From: Sphingopyxis sp. LC363
Lineage (GTDB): Bacteria; Pseudomonadota; Alphaproteobacteria; Sphingomonadales; Sphingomonadaceae
Assembly: GCF_000756385.1 (NCBI RefSeq)
Contig: NZ_JNFC01000012.1
Location: 62,001 to 126,000, forward strand
Direction: 5' to 3'
DNA length: 64,000 nucleotides
Shown here: positions 43,162-52,001 of the stretch, piece after piece
Layout of the letters: every line of letters begins with the position of its first letter
Position numbering within the stretch: the first letter of the stretch is position 1
Program-made: the position numbers and the translations under genes
The notes under the pieces: model-generated
Told to the model about the DNA's origin: nothing
Database searches by the model: none
Seen by the model: only the letters and a program-made list of their open reading frames with translations

Positions 43162-44391
43162 TCAGGTGCCGACGACGAAGCTGACCGCGGTCGTCGCGCT
43201 GCCACCGACGTTGAAGGTCGCGAAGTTGCGCGCGCCCTCGACCTGATAATCGCCAGCGTTTCCGGTGACCTGCCGCCATCCGTCGAGCAGCATCCGCACC
43301 CCGGTGGCACCTACCGGATGCCCGAGCCCGATCAGCCCGCCCGATGGATTGACCGGCAGCTTCCCGCCCAGCGCAATCGTCCCGTCCTCGACCGCGCGCC
43401 AGCTTTCGCCCGGTTTGGTGATCCCGAAATGATCGATCGCCATATATTCGGTGATCGAAAAACAGTCATGCACCTCGACCCCGTCGCACGCATAGATGTC
43501 GGGCATCTCTGCGCGCCGCAGCGCGTCCATCATCGCCTTGCGAACGCTTGGAAAAACAAAGCCTTGGCCTCTGCTTTCCGCGACTTTGGTCGAATAGAGC
43601 AGCGGCGCGGTCGCATGCCCCCATCCCTTGATCCGCGGAATCAAGTCGATCGAAATCCCCCGACGCTGCGCGTAACGTTCGGCAACTTCCGCCGAGGCGA
43701 GAAAGATCGCAGCCGCCCCGTCGGTAACCTGCCCGCAATCGGACTTGCGCAAACTCCCCTCGATCAACGGATTGACCTCGTCATTCTCACCGAGATGATC
43801 GTCGGTAATCGCCCAGCCGCGCGTCTGCGAATATGGGTTCTTCTTGGCATTGGCGAAATTGTTCGCCGAAATCCCGCGCAGATGCGCACGGTCGAGCCCG
43901 AAGCGCTCCTCATATTCCTCGGCGACGCGCGCGAACATATAGGGCCACAGATAACGCGCCTCCTGCGCCTCGCGCCCCGCCCACGCGGCGGCGCCAAGAT
44001 ATTCGGCGGCGCGCTGGCCGGGGACGTTGCGCATCAATTCGATCCCAAGCACGAGCGCGAGGCCGTAGCGCTCGGCCTCGATCTCGGCGGCGGCGGCGAG
44101 GATCGCGATGCTGCCCGACGCGCAGGCGGCTTCGTGCCGCGAAGCGGGGATGCCCGCGAGGTCGGGGTGGACATGGCCGAAGAAGCCGCCGAGCTGGCCT
44201 TGCCCCGCGAACAGCTCGCCGACGAAATTGCCGACATGCGCGGTCTCGACCTCTTTGGGTTCGATCCCCGTCGCCACGAAAGCGGCTTCGGCGACATCGC
44301 GGAACAGCTCGAACAGCCCGCCGCCCTCGCGTTCGAGGTTGCGCGAAAAGTCGGTCTGCGCGCCGCCGAGGATGAAGACGTCCTTTGCCAT
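43162..44391 (-). CDS. SCP2/SCP-x-type thiolase
   Basis: A 409-residue thiolase-fold protein of the SCP-x branch: Cys in HEAACASGSIAI, VHDCFSITEYMAIDHF and the His in GLIGLGHPVGATG. Proteins of this branch cleave branched or sterol-like side-chain acyl-CoAs, or work as partner-dependent thiolases and aldolases. It ends one base away from the second thiolase start and begins one base after the CoA-ligase stop, so both thiolases are made together and could form a hetero-complex. Confidence 0.88.
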   Translation of the reverse strand: MAKDVFILGGAQTDFSRNLEREGGGLFELFRDVAEAAFVATGIEPKEVETAHVGNFVGELFAGQGQLGGFFGHVHPDLAGIPASRHEAACASGSIAILAAAAEIEAERYGLALVLGIELMRNVPGQRAAEYLGAAAWAGREAQEARYLWPYMFARVAEEYEERFGLDRAHLRGISANNFANAKKNPYSQTRGWAITDDHLGENDEVNPLIEGSLRKSDCGQVTDGAAAIFLASAEVAERYAQRRGISIDLIPRIKGWGHATAPLLYSTKVAESRGQGFVFPSVRKAMMDALRRAEMPDIYACDGVEVHDCFSITEYMAIDHFGITKPGESWRAVEDGTIALGGKLPVNPSGGLIGLGHPVGATGVRMLLDGWRQVTGNAGDYQVEGARNFATFNVGGSATTAVSFVVGT

Positions 44392-44392
44392 G

Positions 44393-46084
44393 TCAGGCTT
44401 CCTTTTCGAGAGTGGCGAGCGCCATTTCGCGCACTTCGCTGCGCATCACCTTGTTGGTGACGTTGCGCGGCAGCGCGTCGAAGCGGAACAGGCGCTCGGG
44501 CAGTTTGAATACCGCGAGGTCGTGGCCGCGCAGATAATCGGCGACCTCGCCGATCCCCACATCGTCGCTCCCACGCGGAACATAGGCGAGTCCGATGCGC
44601 TCGCCCATCGTCGGGTCGGGGAGCGAGAAGGTGCAGGCCTCGGCCAGCAGCGGATGCCCGCCGAGCATCTGGTCGATCTCCTCGGGCGAGATATTGACCC
44701 CGCCGCGGATGATCAGATCCTTGCAGCGCCCGACGAAGCGATAGAAATCTCCGTCCTCGGCGATCTCGAACAGGTCGCCGGTTCGGAACCAGCCGTCGTC
44801 GGTGAAGGCTTCGGCGGTGCGCTCGGGGGCATTGTGATAGCCCTCGAACAAGGTCGGGCCGCGGATCTGGAGTTCGCCTGAGACGCCGTCCGCCTCGATC
44901 GGTTCGCCGCCGCCGGGCGGGACGAGCCGGCTTTCGATATTGGGGGCGCGGCCTTCGCAATAGGGGCGCTGATAGGTACCGCGACGCGGGAACAGGCTCG
45001 CGCGCTTGTCGGGGTCGGGCATGTCGGCCTCGCCGGTGATGAAGCTCATCCCCTCGTTCGACCCGAACACATTGACGATGATGATGCCGAGCTTGTCCTG
45101 AAAACCGCGCACCATCGCGGGCGCGAGGGGGGCGGAGCCCGAGGCGATGACGCGCAGGCTGGAGAGGTCGACCGACGCGAGCAAAGCCTCATTCTGCAGC
45201 AGCATGTTGAGCACCGCGGGCGGCGCGATCGTCAGGCTCGGCCGCTCGGTCGCGATCTGCTTGAGGTAGACGCCGGGGTCGAAGGGGTGGTGCAGCACCA
45301 TCGTCCCCGCGCTGGTGAGCCAGCACATTGTAATGCCGCCGATGCTCGCCATGTTGATAAGCGGGAAGGGGTTGAGCAGCACGTCGCCCGGGCCGACCTT
45401 CATCGCCTCATAACCGGCGCCCGCAACCGCGATCCAATGGTTGTGGCTGCGCGGCACGCCCTTGGGCACGCCGGTGGTGCCCGATGTCCAGCAGATGGTG
45501 AAGATATCGTCGGCATCGACCGGGTTGGCGGCGATATGCGCGGCTAGCGCGGCTTCGTCACCCACGGCGGTCGAGAGGTCGAGCGCTTCGTCTGGTGGAT
45601 TGGGGCCAAAGGTCATCAGCCTGATGCCATCGAGCAGCGGCGCCGCAACACCGACATGATCGCATCCCTTGACCGTCGTCGCACAGAGGAAGGCTTTCGG
45701 TTCGACGACGCCGATCATACCCTTCAGCTCATGGCTGCGATATTGCACCGCCGCCGGGCTGACGATCGCGCCTATCTTCGCCGCAGCGAAATAGAGCGCG
45801 ACGAACTCGCTGATATTGGGAAGCTGGACGAGCAGCACATCGTCCTTGCGGATGCCCGCCTTGACCAGCGCCCCCGCTAGCCGGTCGACCTCCGCCGCCA
45901 GCTCGGCATAGCTCAACCGCTGCGGCACGCCGAACGCGAAGTCGCTGCGGTTCGGCGCATCGACCAGCGCCAGCCGCCCGGGATGCGCCGCCGCATTGGC
46001 CGCGAACAGGCTGGCGAATGTTTCGTCACCCCACCAGCCGCTCTCCCGATATTGCCGCCTTTTATCCTCTCCCGCGACGATCAT
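44393..46084 (-). CDS. AMP-forming acyl-CoA synthetase (ANL superfamily)
   Basis: A 563-residue ligase with the adenylation motif WTSGTTGVPKG, VFGSNEGMSF, WFRTGDLFEI and the C-terminal GRCKDLIIRGGVNISPEEI hinge, plus the catalytic Lys in RNVTNKVMRS. It activates a carboxylic acid as an acyl-CoA through an acyl-adenylate. Substrate unknown; neighbours suggest an acid derived from oxidative C=C cleavage. ATG 46084 lies one base after the oxygenase stop. Confidence 0.9.
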   Translation of the reverse strand: MIVAGEDKRRQYRESGWWGDETFASLFAANAAAHPGRLALVDAPNRSDFAFGVPQRLSYAELAAEVDRLAGALVKAGIRKDDVLLVQLPNISEFVALYFAAAKIGAIVSPAAVQYRSHELKGMIGVVEPKAFLCATTVKGCDHVGVAAPLLDGIRLMTFGPNPPDEALDLSTAVGDEAALAAHIAANPVDADDIFTICWTSGTTGVPKGVPRSHNHWIAVAGAGYEAMKVGPGDVLLNPFPLINMASIGGITMCWLTSAGTMVLHHPFDPGVYLKQIATERPSLTIAPPAVLNMLLQNEALLASVDLSSLRVIASGSAPLAPAMVRGFQDKLGIIIVNVFGSNEGMSFITGEADMPDPDKRASLFPRRGTYQRPYCEGRAPNIESRLVPPGGGEPIEADGVSGELQIRGPTLFEGYHNAPERTAEAFTDDGWFRTGDLFEIAEDGDFYRFVGRCKDLIIRGGVNISPEEIDQMLGGHPLLAEACTFSLPDPTMGERIGLAYVPRGSDDVGIGEVADYLRGHDLAVFKLPERLFRFDALPRNVTNKVMRSEVREMALATLEKEA

Positions 46085-46085
46085 C

Positions 46086-47582
46086 TCAGGCGGCCAGCAC
46101 GCTGTTTTCGCCCATGCCGATATCGTCGCCGCTCGCCCACACGGTGTGGGTGCCCGAACAGATGCGTTCGGGCAGGATGATCCGGCATACCGGCCCCGCC
46201 GCGACATTTTTCGCGTCGATCAGCACGCATTCGGATTTGTCGGTTTCGAGGTCGGCGATGAAGGAGACGAGATAGCCGTCGTCCTCGTCCTTCGCATCGA
46301 TCCGCGGCGCGAAGGGCGCCTCGCTGCCGAAGCGGCCGGGGCCGAATTCATAGTCCTCGCTCGTCCCAGCATCGAGGTCGTGCTTCACCAGCCCGCGGAA
46401 CAGGAACCAGCCCGGCTCGGGGATCGCGCTATAGGCGTAGCGATAGGGCTTGCCCGCATAGCGGTGGTTGAACATGCCGAATTCGAGGTCGCGGTCGTCG
46501 AGCCTCTGTTCGGTCGTTTTCCCGGTCTTGAGGTTGAAGCGCCAGCGGTGGAGCCTCGGCTTGAGCAGCCCCTGATCAAGATAGGCCATCATCCGCTCGA
46601 GCCCCTCCGGCGCGTTCGGATAGGATTTCGGCATCGGCTCTTCCTGATAATAGCCGTCGAGGATGATCTCGTCGCCTTCCTCCCATGCGTTGAGCCAGTG
46701 GAGCGTGTAGGTCGGTTCGGCTTCGAACCAGCGGATATCTGCGGGCTGCCCGTGGCGCGGGATGATGGCGAAGCGCGTCTTCTCGTCGGGATGGAACTGG
46801 ACGACGTGGAGGTTCCGTTCGAGCAGTTCCGCGTTCCAATAAAGCGGCATGTCGTTGAGGATCGTATAATTTTCGGTGAAGGCCATGTCGTGCGGCAGGC
46901 GCGGTCCGGCGAGCGGGACGGGGATATAATGCTTGAGCTTATTGTCCGCGCCGACGACGCCATAGTGCATATAGGGCGCGTGCTTCGAATAGTTGAAGAA
47001 CATGAGTTCGCCCGTCGCGAGGTCGACCTTGCAGTGCGCCGAAATGCCGTCGAGCGGCACCCAGCTTTCGGTACCGAACTGTTCGAGCGTGAAGGGATCG
47101 AGCCGGTACGCTTCGCCGCACTGGTAGAAGGTCGAGATTATCTTGCCCGCGTGGATCGCGACGTCGGTCGAGCTTGAATCCTTGAGCCATTCCTGCGCCC
47201 CCCAGCCGTGGCGCGTCGACTTGTGCGGCGGCTCCATCAGCCCCGCCCACAGCGAGCGGCCGGCTTCCTTTTCGGCCTCGAACCCCTTGGTGCGCACGAA
47301 ACGGCTGCGATAGCTCGCGCGGCCATCCTTGAACGAGATAGCGTGTATGAAGCCATCGCCGTCGAAGGGGTGATAGCGGCCGATCGGCTCGTGGATCTGG
47401 TTTTCGCCGGTGCGGACGTAAACCCCGTCGATGTCGGTCGGGATATTGCCGATCACCTCGGCATCGCCGTCGGCGAAGATCGCGTTCCACTCATTATAGG
47501 TCGGGCGCCACGCGCCCTTCATATAGGGGTGGTCGTTCGGCTGGATGGTGGTCTGGATCGTGTCGATGAGTTCGGCGGTCAT
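46086..47582 (-). CDS. Carotenoid-cleavage-type oxygenase (RPE65/lignostilbene dioxygenase family)
   Basis: A 498-residue seven-blade propeller-type protein. The four iron-binding His are each recognisable: GISAHCKVD, LPHDMAFTEN, TLHWLNAWEEGDE and CSGTHTVWA. YHPFDGDGFIHA also fits the family. Such enzymes split a C=C bond with O2 to give two carbonyls; substrates range from carotenoids and apocarotenals to stilbenes and isoeugenol. No signal peptide. It overlaps the NMO-family gene by 4 bases. Its presence in an operon with a CoA ligase and thiolases indicates a catabolic role. Confidence 0.92.
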   Translation of the reverse strand: MTAELIDTIQTTIQPNDHPYMKGAWRPTYNEWNAIFADGDAEVIGNIPTDIDGVYVRTGENQIHEPIGRYHPFDGDGFIHAISFKDGRASYRSRFVRTKGFEAEKEAGRSLWAGLMEPPHKSTRHGWGAQEWLKDSSSTDVAIHAGKIISTFYQCGEAYRLDPFTLEQFGTESWVPLDGISAHCKVDLATGELMFFNYSKHAPYMHYGVVGADNKLKHYIPVPLAGPRLPHDMAFTENYTILNDMPLYWNAELLERNLHVVQFHPDEKTRFAIIPRHGQPADIRWFEAEPTYTLHWLNAWEEGDEIILDGYYQEEPMPKSYPNAPEGLERMMAYLDQGLLKPRLHRWRFNLKTGKTTEQRLDDRDLEFGMFNHRYAGKPYRYAYSAIPEPGWFLFRGLVKHDLDAGTSEDYEFGPGRFGSEAPFAPRIDAKDEDDGYLVSFIADLETDKSECVLIDAKNVAAGPVCRIILPERICSGTHTVWASGDDIGMGENSVLAA

Positions 47583-48547
47583 GCGGGGACTCCTTCGGCG
47601 GCAGCAAAGCGCGGCCTCGCGGCGGCGGCATCATATTCCTTGACGAGGCGGTCGACGATAGTCGCGACGGGCTCGACCGCGCGGACAGCGCCGACGCCCT
47701 GGCCGGCGGACCACACATTCTTCCACGCCTTGGCATCGTCCTGCGCGTCGGAGAAATTTGGTCGCTTGTCTTCGGGCATGTTGACGGGATCGTAGCCCGC
47801 AGCGATCAGGCTCGACTTCAGCCAGTTGGCAGTGACACCGGTGATGCCCTTCGAAGGCACGATGTCCTCGGCGCCAGCGGCGACGACCATGTCCTTATAG
47901 CCCGGCACTGCCATGCTTTCGGCGCAAGCGATCAACGAGGTGCCGAGATAGGCGAAGTCGGCACCGAGGATTTCGGCGGCGCGGATCGCATGGCCGGTCG
48001 AGATCGCCCCGCCGAGCACGAGCGGCCCGTCCCAGAATTGCCGCACCTCCTCGACAAAGGCGAAGCCCGCGGTCGCGCCGGTGTGTCCGCCCGCGCCCGC
48101 GGCGACGAGCACGAGCCCGTCGACTCCGGCCGCCGCCGCCTTGCGCGCGAAACCCACCGAATTGACGTCGGCGAAGACGAGCCCGCCATAGCCGTGAATT
48201 TCTTCGACGACGCGCGCCGGGCTGCCGAGCGCGGTGATCACCAGCGGGACCTTGTGGCGCACGACGCAGGCGAGGTCTTCGGGCAGGCGGTTGTTCGACG
48301 GATGGACGACCAGATTGACCGCCCAGGCTGCGGCGTCGGGATCGTTCGACAGCGCCGAATCGATCCGGCTGACCCAGTCTTCGAGGTCGGCCGATGTGCG
48401 TGCATTGGGGGCCGGGAAGCTGCCGATCACCCCCGAACGCGACGCCGCGATCACCATCTCGGGACCCGAGACGAGGAACATCGGCGCCGCGATCGCGGGC
48501 AGGCGCAAATTCCGCATCAGCGCAGTTGGCAGGCCGTTTTTCGGCAC
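47579..48547 (-). CDS. Nitronate monooxygenase (NPD) family flavoprotein
   Basis: A 322-residue FMN TIM-barrel protein: PAIAAPMFLVSGPEMV at the N-terminus, VFADVNS, the GAGGHTGAT phosphate/His loop, LGGAISTGHAI and GADFAYLGTSLIA. The family includes nitronate monooxygenases and enoyl-ACP/CoA reductases (FabK-like). With no nitro compound genes nearby, a reductase or other oxidation step on the operon's substrate is equally possible. GTG start after GGAGAGG. First gene of the operon, divergent from the TBDR at 48664; the 116-base gap is the promoter region. Confidence 0.88.
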   Translation of the reverse strand: MPKNGLPTALMRNLRLPAIAAPMFLVSGPEMVIAASRSGVIGSFPAPNARTSADLEDWVSRIDSALSNDPDAAAWAVNLVVHPSNNRLPEDLACVVRHKVPLVITALGSPARVVEEIHGYGGLVFADVNSVGFARKAAAAGVDGLVLVAAGAGGHTGATAGFAFVEEVRQFWDGPLVLGGAISTGHAIRAAEILGADFAYLGTSLIACAESMAVPGYKDMVVAAGAEDIVPSKGITGVTANWLKSSLIAAGYDPVNMPEDKRPNFSDAQDDAKAWKNVWSAGQGVGAVRAVEPVATIVDRLVKEYDAAAARPRFAAAEGVPA

Positions 48548-48663
48548 CTTCGATCCTCTCCAAATTATCTGACTTGCATAACGATACTTAAAGACGATAT
48601 GAGTCGCAAGGCCAGAAAAACATCGCGGGGCAAACCTGAGGATGGTGGGAGGGAGAGAGTTTC

Positions 48664-50952
48664 ATGAAAAAGCATTTGGTCGCGTTGCTCGCCGCATCGG
48701 CGCTTGCCAGCCCCGGTATCGCCCTTGCGCAGGACGCGGCGCCGGCTGACGATCAGGGCGGGCTTGAGGAAATCATCGTCACCGCGCAGAAACGCGCCGA
48801 GGGCCTCTCCGACGTGCCGATCTCGATCTCGGCGGTCAGCGGCAAGCAGGTCGAAAGTTATGGCCAGACCAACCTCGAACAAATCTCCTCGTCGGTCCCG
48901 AACCTCAAGATCACCCAGACCGCGATCGCCAACCGCATCGCGATCCGCGGCATCGCATCGGGCGACAACAAGGGTTTCGAACAGTCGGTCGCGATGTTCG
49001 TCGACGGCGTCTATTACGGCCGCGACCAGCTCTCGCGCCTGCCGCTCGTCGACATGGAGCGCGTCGAGGTCCTGCGCGGCCCGCAGCCGACTTTGTTCGG
49101 GAAAAATGCGATCGCGGGCGCGGTCAACATCACGACGCGCAGCCCGACCGACGAGTTCGAAGGCTCGGTCAGCGGCCTCTATGAATTCAACCACAAGGAA
49201 GTGCAGCTCACCGGCGTGCTGTCGGGGCCGCTCAGCGACGGCATCGAAGCGCGCGTCGTCGGCTATCATCGTTCGATGGACGGCTATTTCTACAATCAGG
49301 AACTCGACCGCGACGAGCCGAACGTCGACGAATATTATGTCCGCGGTAAGCTCGAATTCGACAAGGGCGGGCCGTTCGCGGCCGAACTCAAGCTCGAATA
49401 TGCCGACTTCGAAACGAAGGGGCAGCCGCGCGACGTGTTCGGCGCGGTCGGCAATTACAATGCCGTCTTCCAGGGACCCTTCTTCGTCAGCACCGATCCC
49501 GATTATGTCCGCGAGGACAATGGCTATGAAAGCCGCAACAAGGTGTTCGGCGCGACGCTCAACGCCGACCTTGAGCTTGGCGACCACACGCTGACCTCGG
49601 TTTCGTCGCTGCTCGATTACAAGACGCGCGAGATCGTCGACGTCGATTTCTCCGGCATCAGCTTCCTCGACGGCACCAATTTGCGCGAGGATTATCGCCA
49701 GTTCAGCCAGGAACTCCGCCTCGCGTCGCCGGGCGGCGAGGCGTTCAACTATATCGCGGGCGTCTATTACCAGCATGCGAAGCTCGACGTGCAGGACTTC
49801 ACGCTGTTCAACCCGACCTTTCTCGCGCTGGGCGCCCCCTTCAGCGCGCTCGGCGATACCAGCAACGATCGTGATTATGCGCAGAAATCCGACCTGATTT
49901 CGGGCTTTGCCCAAGGCGAGCTGTCGGTCACCGATCGGCTTCGCATCACCGCGGGCGCGCGCTTCAACCATGAGAAGAAGACGGGCAGCCGCAACCTCGC
50001 GATCGTGCAGGGGCCGCTCAGCACCGCGCCCGCGCCGGTCGTTGCGGCGGTGTTCCGCGCTCTCAATATCGAAGCACACAGCATCTCGGGCAAGATCAGC
50101 GAGGACAGCTTCAACCCGATGGTCAACGTCCAGTACGACGCGACCGACGATCTGATGCTCTACGCTTCCTATGCCAAGGGGACGAAGGCGGGCGGCTTCG
50201 ACATCCGGTCGAACTCGCTGCCGACCTCGACCACCGTCGCGCGGCCCGGCGCGTTCGAGTTCGAGGACGAAAGCGCCGACAATTTCGAGGCGGGGGTCAA
50301 ATACAAGGGGCGCAGTGTCGCGTTCAATCTTTCGGTATATCGCACCGATTACAAGGATCTGCAGGTCAACATCTTCGACGGCACGCTCAACTTCAACGTC
50401 CGCAACGCCGCCGAGGCCCGCACGCAGGGGGTCGAGGCCGACTTCCGCGCCGCGCTCGCCCCCGGGCTGACGGTCAGCGGCGCGGTCGCCTATCTCGACT
50501 TCAAGTTCAGCAATTTCACCGACGGCCAATGCTATTATCTGCAGACGCCCGACGCGAACGGCTTCTGCGACTATTCGGGCAAGCGCAACGCGCTCAGCCC
50601 CAAATGGTCGGGCAACCTCAACCTCGATTACACTACGCCGGTGACGAGCGACATGAAGGTCGCGTTCAACCTTAATGCCGACTTCTCCTCCTCCTATATC
50701 GCGGCGGCGAACCTCGACCCGCGCACGCATCAGGACGGTTATGTGAAGCTCGGCGCGCGGCTTGCGCTGGCTGAGGTCGACGACCGCTGGGAGGCCGCAC
50801 TGATCGGCCGCAACCTCACCAACCAACGCATCCTGCAGACCGCGAGTTCGATGCCGCTCGCGACGACGATCACGCGAAACGCCGGCAACGCCTATAACGG
50901 CATCGTCGACCGCCCGCGCACGATCGCGGTGCAGTTGACCGGACGCTTCTGA
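48664..50952 (+). CDS. TonB-dependent receptor of the oxygenase/CoA-ligase locus
   Basis: A 762-residue outer-membrane receptor, shorter than the glycan receptors. Signal peptide (SPGIALAQ), pre-plug EEIIVTAQKRAEGLSDVP, plug (NRIAIRGIASGDNKG, FVDGVYYGRD, VEVLRGPQPTLFGKNAIAGA given as VEVLRGPQ and FGKNAIAGA) and a barrel ending RTIAVQLTGRF. The VTAQKR type is the FhuA/FepA-like group that in sphingomonads often serves hydrophobic or aromatic compounds. Being divergent from the catabolic operon it probably imports that operon's substrate (inference). Confidence 0.93.
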   Translation: MKKHLVALLAASALASPGIALAQDAAPADDQGGLEEIIVTAQKRAEGLSDVPISISAVSGKQVESYGQTNLEQISSSVPNLKITQTAIANRIAIRGIASGDNKGFEQSVAMFVDGVYYGRDQLSRLPLVDMERVEVLRGPQPTLFGKNAIAGAVNITTRSPTDEFEGSVSGLYEFNHKEVQLTGVLSGPLSDGIEARVVGYHRSMDGYFYNQELDRDEPNVDEYYVRGKLEFDKGGPFAAELKLEYADFETKGQPRDVFGAVGNYNAVFQGPFFVSTDPDYVREDNGYESRNKVFGATLNADLELGDHTLTSVSSLLDYKTREIVDVDFSGISFLDGTNLREDYRQFSQELRLASPGGEAFNYIAGVYYQHAKLDVQDFTLFNPTFLALGAPFSALGDTSNDRDYAQKSDLISGFAQGELSVTDRLRITAGARFNHEKKTGSRNLAIVQGPLSTAPAPVVAAVFRALNIEAHSISGKISEDSFNPMVNVQYDATDDLMLYASYAKGTKAGGFDIRSNSLPTSTTVARPGAFEFEDESADNFEAGVKYKGRSVAFNLSVYRTDYKDLQVNIFDGTLNFNVRNAAEARTQGVEADFRAALAPGLTVSGAVAYLDFKFSNFTDGQCYYLQTPDANGFCDYSGKRNALSPKWSGNLNLDYTTPVTSDMKVAFNLNADFSSSYIAAANLDPRTHQDGYVKLGARLALAEVDDRWEAALIGRNLTNQRILQTASSMPLATTITRNAGNAYNGIVDRPRTIAVQLTGRF

Positions 50953-50957
50953 CTCGG

Positions 50958-50982
50958 GGAGGGCGGCACGCCGCCGCCCTCC
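50958..50982 (+). terminator. Strong hairpin after the receptor gene
   Basis: GGAGGGCGGC-ACGCC-GCCGCCCTCC is a perfect 10-bp stem 6 bases after the TBDR stop. There is no long T-run, so it may need Rho or act as an RNA-stabilising 3' end. Confidence 0.6.
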
Positions 50983-51052
50983 TGTCGCGGGTGCTAGCCT
51001 TGTCGATGCACCCGCCTTGGTCTAGGGGCGGGGAGAGGCAAGGACGGCTTAT

Positions 51053-51985
51053 TTGAAACACGACCGCACCATCAGGGCCTGCTCGATCTGGCGCGCGCTC
51101 GATGTCGTCGGCGACGTGCCGGTCCTGCTGATCATGGAACAGACGTTCCTCGGCATCCACAGCTTCGACGAATTCGTCGCGCGCACCGGCCTCGCGCGCT
51201 CGGTCGTCAACGGCCGCCTCAAGAAGCTGGTCGAGGAGGATTGCCTCGCCAAAGTGCCCAAGAAGAATGGGCGCGGCTTTCACTATGTCCTCACGCAGAA
51301 GGGCCGCGACCAATTCCCGAACGGCCTGATGATGCTGCGCTGGCAGCATAAGTGGGAGGCGGACAGCCGCGATTTCCAGGTCCGGCTTCACCACGCCACC
51401 TGTGGCCATGCGACCGAACCCGTGCCCGTATGCGCGCATTGCCGCGCCGAGATCGATCCGCGCGACGTCGACTGGCGCGAGGGGCCGGGGCTTGCACAGG
51501 TCGTCCCGCATTACGAGCGCCGCCGCTTCAACGGCGAAGTCGGCGCCCGGCGCCCCGGCGGCCGTCCGCTCGTCGACACGATGATCGAGCTGTTCGGCGA
51601 TCGCTGGGCGACGCTCGTCGTCCGCGCGATGTTCACGCACATCAACCGCTTCGACGATATCCAGCGCGACACGCTGATGGCGACGAACATATTAACCGGC
51701 CGCCTCGAACGGCTCGTGCGGCAGGGTATCTTGAAGACCGTGCCCTATTCGAGCCACGCCGACCGCGTCGAATATCGCCTGACCGACAAGGGGCGCGATC
51801 TCTACCCGGTGCTGCTCGCGCTGTTGCAATGGGGCGACAAATGGTTTTCCGACGAGCGCGGGCCGCCGGTGCTGCTGACGCATCGTCCGTGCGGCCATGA
51901 CTTGCATATGGTCGCGGCGTGCAGCCATTGCGGCGACGAACTCGCGCTATCGAACAGCCGCTTCACGATCGAAGAGGCGGGCTAG
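51053..51985 (+). CDS. Tandem HxlR-type winged-helix regulator with two Cys/His knuckles
   Basis: A 310-residue protein made of two similar halves. Each half has an HxlR-like winged helix (about 8-100 and 172-265; compare LDVVGDVPVLLIMEQTF and IELFGDRWATLVVRAMF, HYVLTQKGRDQFP and EYRLTDKGRDLYP). Each is followed by a motif with identical spacing: C117-x-H119...C127-x-x-C130 and C280-x-H282...C290-x-x-C293, which looks like a small metal site. HxlR proteins usually are single-domain and dimerise; here the dimer may be built into one chain. TTG start after AAGGA. Likely regulates the adjacent TBDR and oxygenase operon. Confidence 0.85.
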   Translation: MKHDRTIRACSIWRALDVVGDVPVLLIMEQTFLGIHSFDEFVARTGLARSVVNGRLKKLVEEDCLAKVPKKNGRGFHYVLTQKGRDQFPNGLMMLRWQHKWEADSRDFQVRLHHATCGHATEPVPVCAHCRAEIDPRDVDWREGPGLAQVVPHYERRRFNGEVGARRPGGRPLVDTMIELFGDRWATLVVRAMFTHINRFDDIQRDTLMATNILTGRLERLVRQGILKTVPYSSHADRVEYRLTDKGRDLYPVLLALLQWGDKWFSDERGPPVLLTHRPCGHDLHMVAACSHCGDELALSNSRFTIEEAG

Positions 51986-51998
51986 GGTCCTGACCCTA
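51983..51998. terminator. Short inverted repeat between convergent genes
   Basis: TAGGGTC-CT-GACCCTA overlaps the regulator stop and ends just before the convergent MFS stop at 52002. A small bidirectional terminator is possible. Confidence 0.35.
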
Positions 51999-52001
51999 AG
52001 C

